A stretch of DNA of 5,733 bases, from NCBI GenBank assembly GCA_013696835.1, contig JACCXV010000263.1, positions 1 to 5,733 of the forward strand. Direction: 5' to 3'. Positions 4,570 to 5,733 of this stretch are shown here, in pieces (position 1 is the first letter of the stretch; each line of letters opens with the position of its first letter). The position numbers were made by a program, and so were the translations under genes. The stretch comes from Gemmatimonadota bacterium (GTDB taxonomy: Bacteria; Gemmatimonadota; Gemmatimonadetes; JACCXV01). The notes beneath the pieces are model-generated. The model saw nothing but the letters and a program-made list of their open reading frames with translations, ran no database searches and was not told the origin of the DNA.

Positions 4570-5733
4570 TCAGTCTTCTTCGAGGTAGGTGCGGACGATG
4601 ATGTCGCGCCGCTCCTGCAGCGTCTTCGCCATGTAGGCGGCGTCCTCCGGCCGGGAGAACTTCGCGAGCCCGACGATCGTCTCGATCAACTCGTCCGAGA
4701 ACTGCCCGATGATGCGGGCGGCCCATTCCGCGTCCTCCTCGTCCATGTCCTCGTAGGCGAGGTTCGGGTACTGCGGCTTCCAGAGCCTCGGCTCCAGGTT
4801 GGCGTCGAAGCGGCCCACGGCGGGGCTCACGACCGGCTGCGCCGGGTCCCACGGGTCGCGATACCCGAAGGGGGTCGCCAGCCAGCGGAGCGGCGTGGTC
4901 ACGAGGCGGTGCACGTCCACGGTGTTGTTGACGTACCCCGCCGACGGCTCCTTGACGCGGTTGGATGCCGAGCCGAAGGCCGAGCTGGTGTCCACGACGT
5001 GGTAGCGCAGCAGCCCGGCGTCCTTGTCGAAGAGGGACGCGATCGTGTTGTGGTCCACCTGGTCGTAGTTGTTGATCCAGGCGCCGAACACCTGCAGCGC
5101 CCGCAGCTCGCGCCGGTCACGGTGCACCCAGTAGGTCCACGGCCCCCGAAAGCCCGACAGCGCCCTGGTCCCGACGGCGCGCCGGCCCTTGAACTGATCG
5201 ACGTCCTTCTGGGTCAGGCCTTCCTCCGCGGCGGCCTCGGGGTCGAGCTCCAGGTGCTCGAGCGTCACGACCGCGGGGTAGGTCACGTAGTACCCGGCCA
5301 GCCGCAGGATCGTGGAGCCCATCACCTCGGCGGCGGTGTTCATCTCGTCGAAGCCCGCCGGGTCCAGGATGAAGATGAACAGGTCGCCGTTCTCGTCCTT
5401 GCCCCAGAACCCTTCCGAGACACCCTCGGTCTTCTGCTCCGTCATGTAGACGGTGCCGTGCGGCGCCTGGGCCTCCGCCTCGCGGCGCACCTCCTCGGGC
5501 GTGATCGAGGCCAGGTCGCGGTTCGTGTAGAAGGCGGAGTCCAGGACGCTGCCGTCGCGCGCGAGATCGTCCGCGCGGTCCGGCAAGCCGAAGATCTGCC
5601 GGACGTCGCGCACCAGGTTCAGCTTCTGGGCGATCTGGCGCAGCGTGTGGTTCTTGGGCCATTCCCCGTACAGGCAGCACGAGCCGTTCACGGATCCCCT
5701 CACCGGGGGCAGGAACGAGCGCCAGTCCACGCC
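4570..5733 (-). CDS. Uncharacterised conserved protein with kinase-like motifs (5' partial)
   Basis: Leftward gene ending at TGA 4572-4570 and open to the right edge. The first possible start, GTG at 5730-5728, is preceded by an in-frame GGC, so the true N-terminus, including any signal peptide, is outside. About 386 residues are visible, counted from that GTG. I do not know a named function. The order of blocks resembles a family I recall from environmental bacteria: FIFILDPAGFDEMNTAAEVMGSTILRLAGYYVTYP (118-152), LQVFGAWINNYDQVDHNTIASL (212-233), YHVVDTSSAFGSAS (243-256), and a C-terminal DAEWAARIIGQFSDELIETIV with YMAKTLQERRDIIVRTYL (333-383). Remembered relatives have a KFDP-like first block and a DFGS-like third block, which would suit a protein-kinase-like or CotH-like fold. 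Here these read ILDP and DTSS, so the usual lysine and DFG would be altered. No membrane segment is visible. Function not assigned; the kinase idea is a hypothesis. Confidence 0.8.
   Translation of the reverse strand, partial: GVDWRSFLPPVRGSVNGSCCLYGEWPKNHTLRQIAQKLNLVRDVRQIFGLPDRADDLARDGSVLDSAFYTNRDLASITPEEVRREAEAQAPHGTVYMTEQKTEGVSEGFWGKDENGDLFIFILDPAGFDEMNTAAEVMGSTILRLAGYYVTYPAVVTLEHLELDPEAAAEEGLTQKDVDQFKGRRAVGTRALSGFRGPWTYWVHRDRRELRALQVFGAWINNYDQVDHNTIASLFDKDAGLLRYHVVDTSSAFGSASNRVKEPSAGYVNNTVDVHRLVTTPLRWLATPFGYRDPWDPAQPVVSPAVGRFDANLEPRLWKPQYPNLAYEDMDEEDAEWAARIIGQFSDELIETIVGLAKFSRPEDAAYMAKTLQERRDIIVRTYLEED

Noticed and set aside
4433..5680. Alternative frames overlapping the right-hand leftward gene
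   Set aside because: Their Arg/Gly/Pro/Ala-rich composition is typical of shadow frames; the 4570-5733 frame has balanced protein-like composition and conserved-looking blocks.
1..5733. tRNA, rRNA, CRISPR array, insertion sequence or prophage elements
   Set aside because: I saw no cloverleaf-like T-arm sequence, spaced repeats, terminal inverted repeats or transposase/integrase motifs on either strand.

Overview
This is a GC-rich window (roughly two thirds G+C by eye) with dense, mostly rightward genes. It reads like the chromosome of a soil or environmental bacterium. The NodI/NodJ-like exporter, bacterial Ku and an uncharacterised family in the last gene would fit Gemmatimonadota or Acidobacteriota, but that assignment is inferred from style and gene content, not from a marker gene.

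Layout, left to right: (1) the C-terminal part of a fold-type I PLP enzyme of the class V aminotransferase/kynureninase-like group, cut by the left edge, + strand; (2) a well-formed extended -10 promoter overlapping its stop codon, with a short dyad at the expected transcription start; (3) a small XRE-family helix-turn-helix regulator with an Ala/Pro/Gly-rich tail; (4) a structured interval of about 100 bases with a 16-base direct repeat, a strong GC hairpin and a hairpin plus T-run that looks like an intrinsic terminator; (5) an ABC-2 type exporter pair (ATPase then permease, overlapping in TGATG); (6) a bacterial Ku end-joining protein with a long basic tail; (7) a small exported BON-domain protein that overlaps the Ku stop, again in TGATG; (8) on the - strand and convergent, a long ORF open at the right edge, from an uncharacterised family with faintly kinase-like motifs.

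The ATPase and permease clearly work together as one exporter of unknown substrate. The regulator lies directly upstream and could control it, but a terminator-like hairpin sits between them and overlaps the only canonical start codon of the ATPase, so termination or attenuation between regulator and transporter is the main regulatory question. Ku is expected to hold DNA ends in non-homologous end joining; no LigD partner is visible. The Ku/BON overlap suggests co-translation of a DNA-repair protein with an envelope protein, which has no obvious functional logic.

I see no tRNA, rRNA, CRISPR array, insertion sequence, phage gene or attachment site. Nothing here amounts to a convincing new multi-gene system. 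The best leads are the terminator/start overlap, the divergent kinase-like protein at the right edge, and the Ku tail with its BON-domain neighbour.
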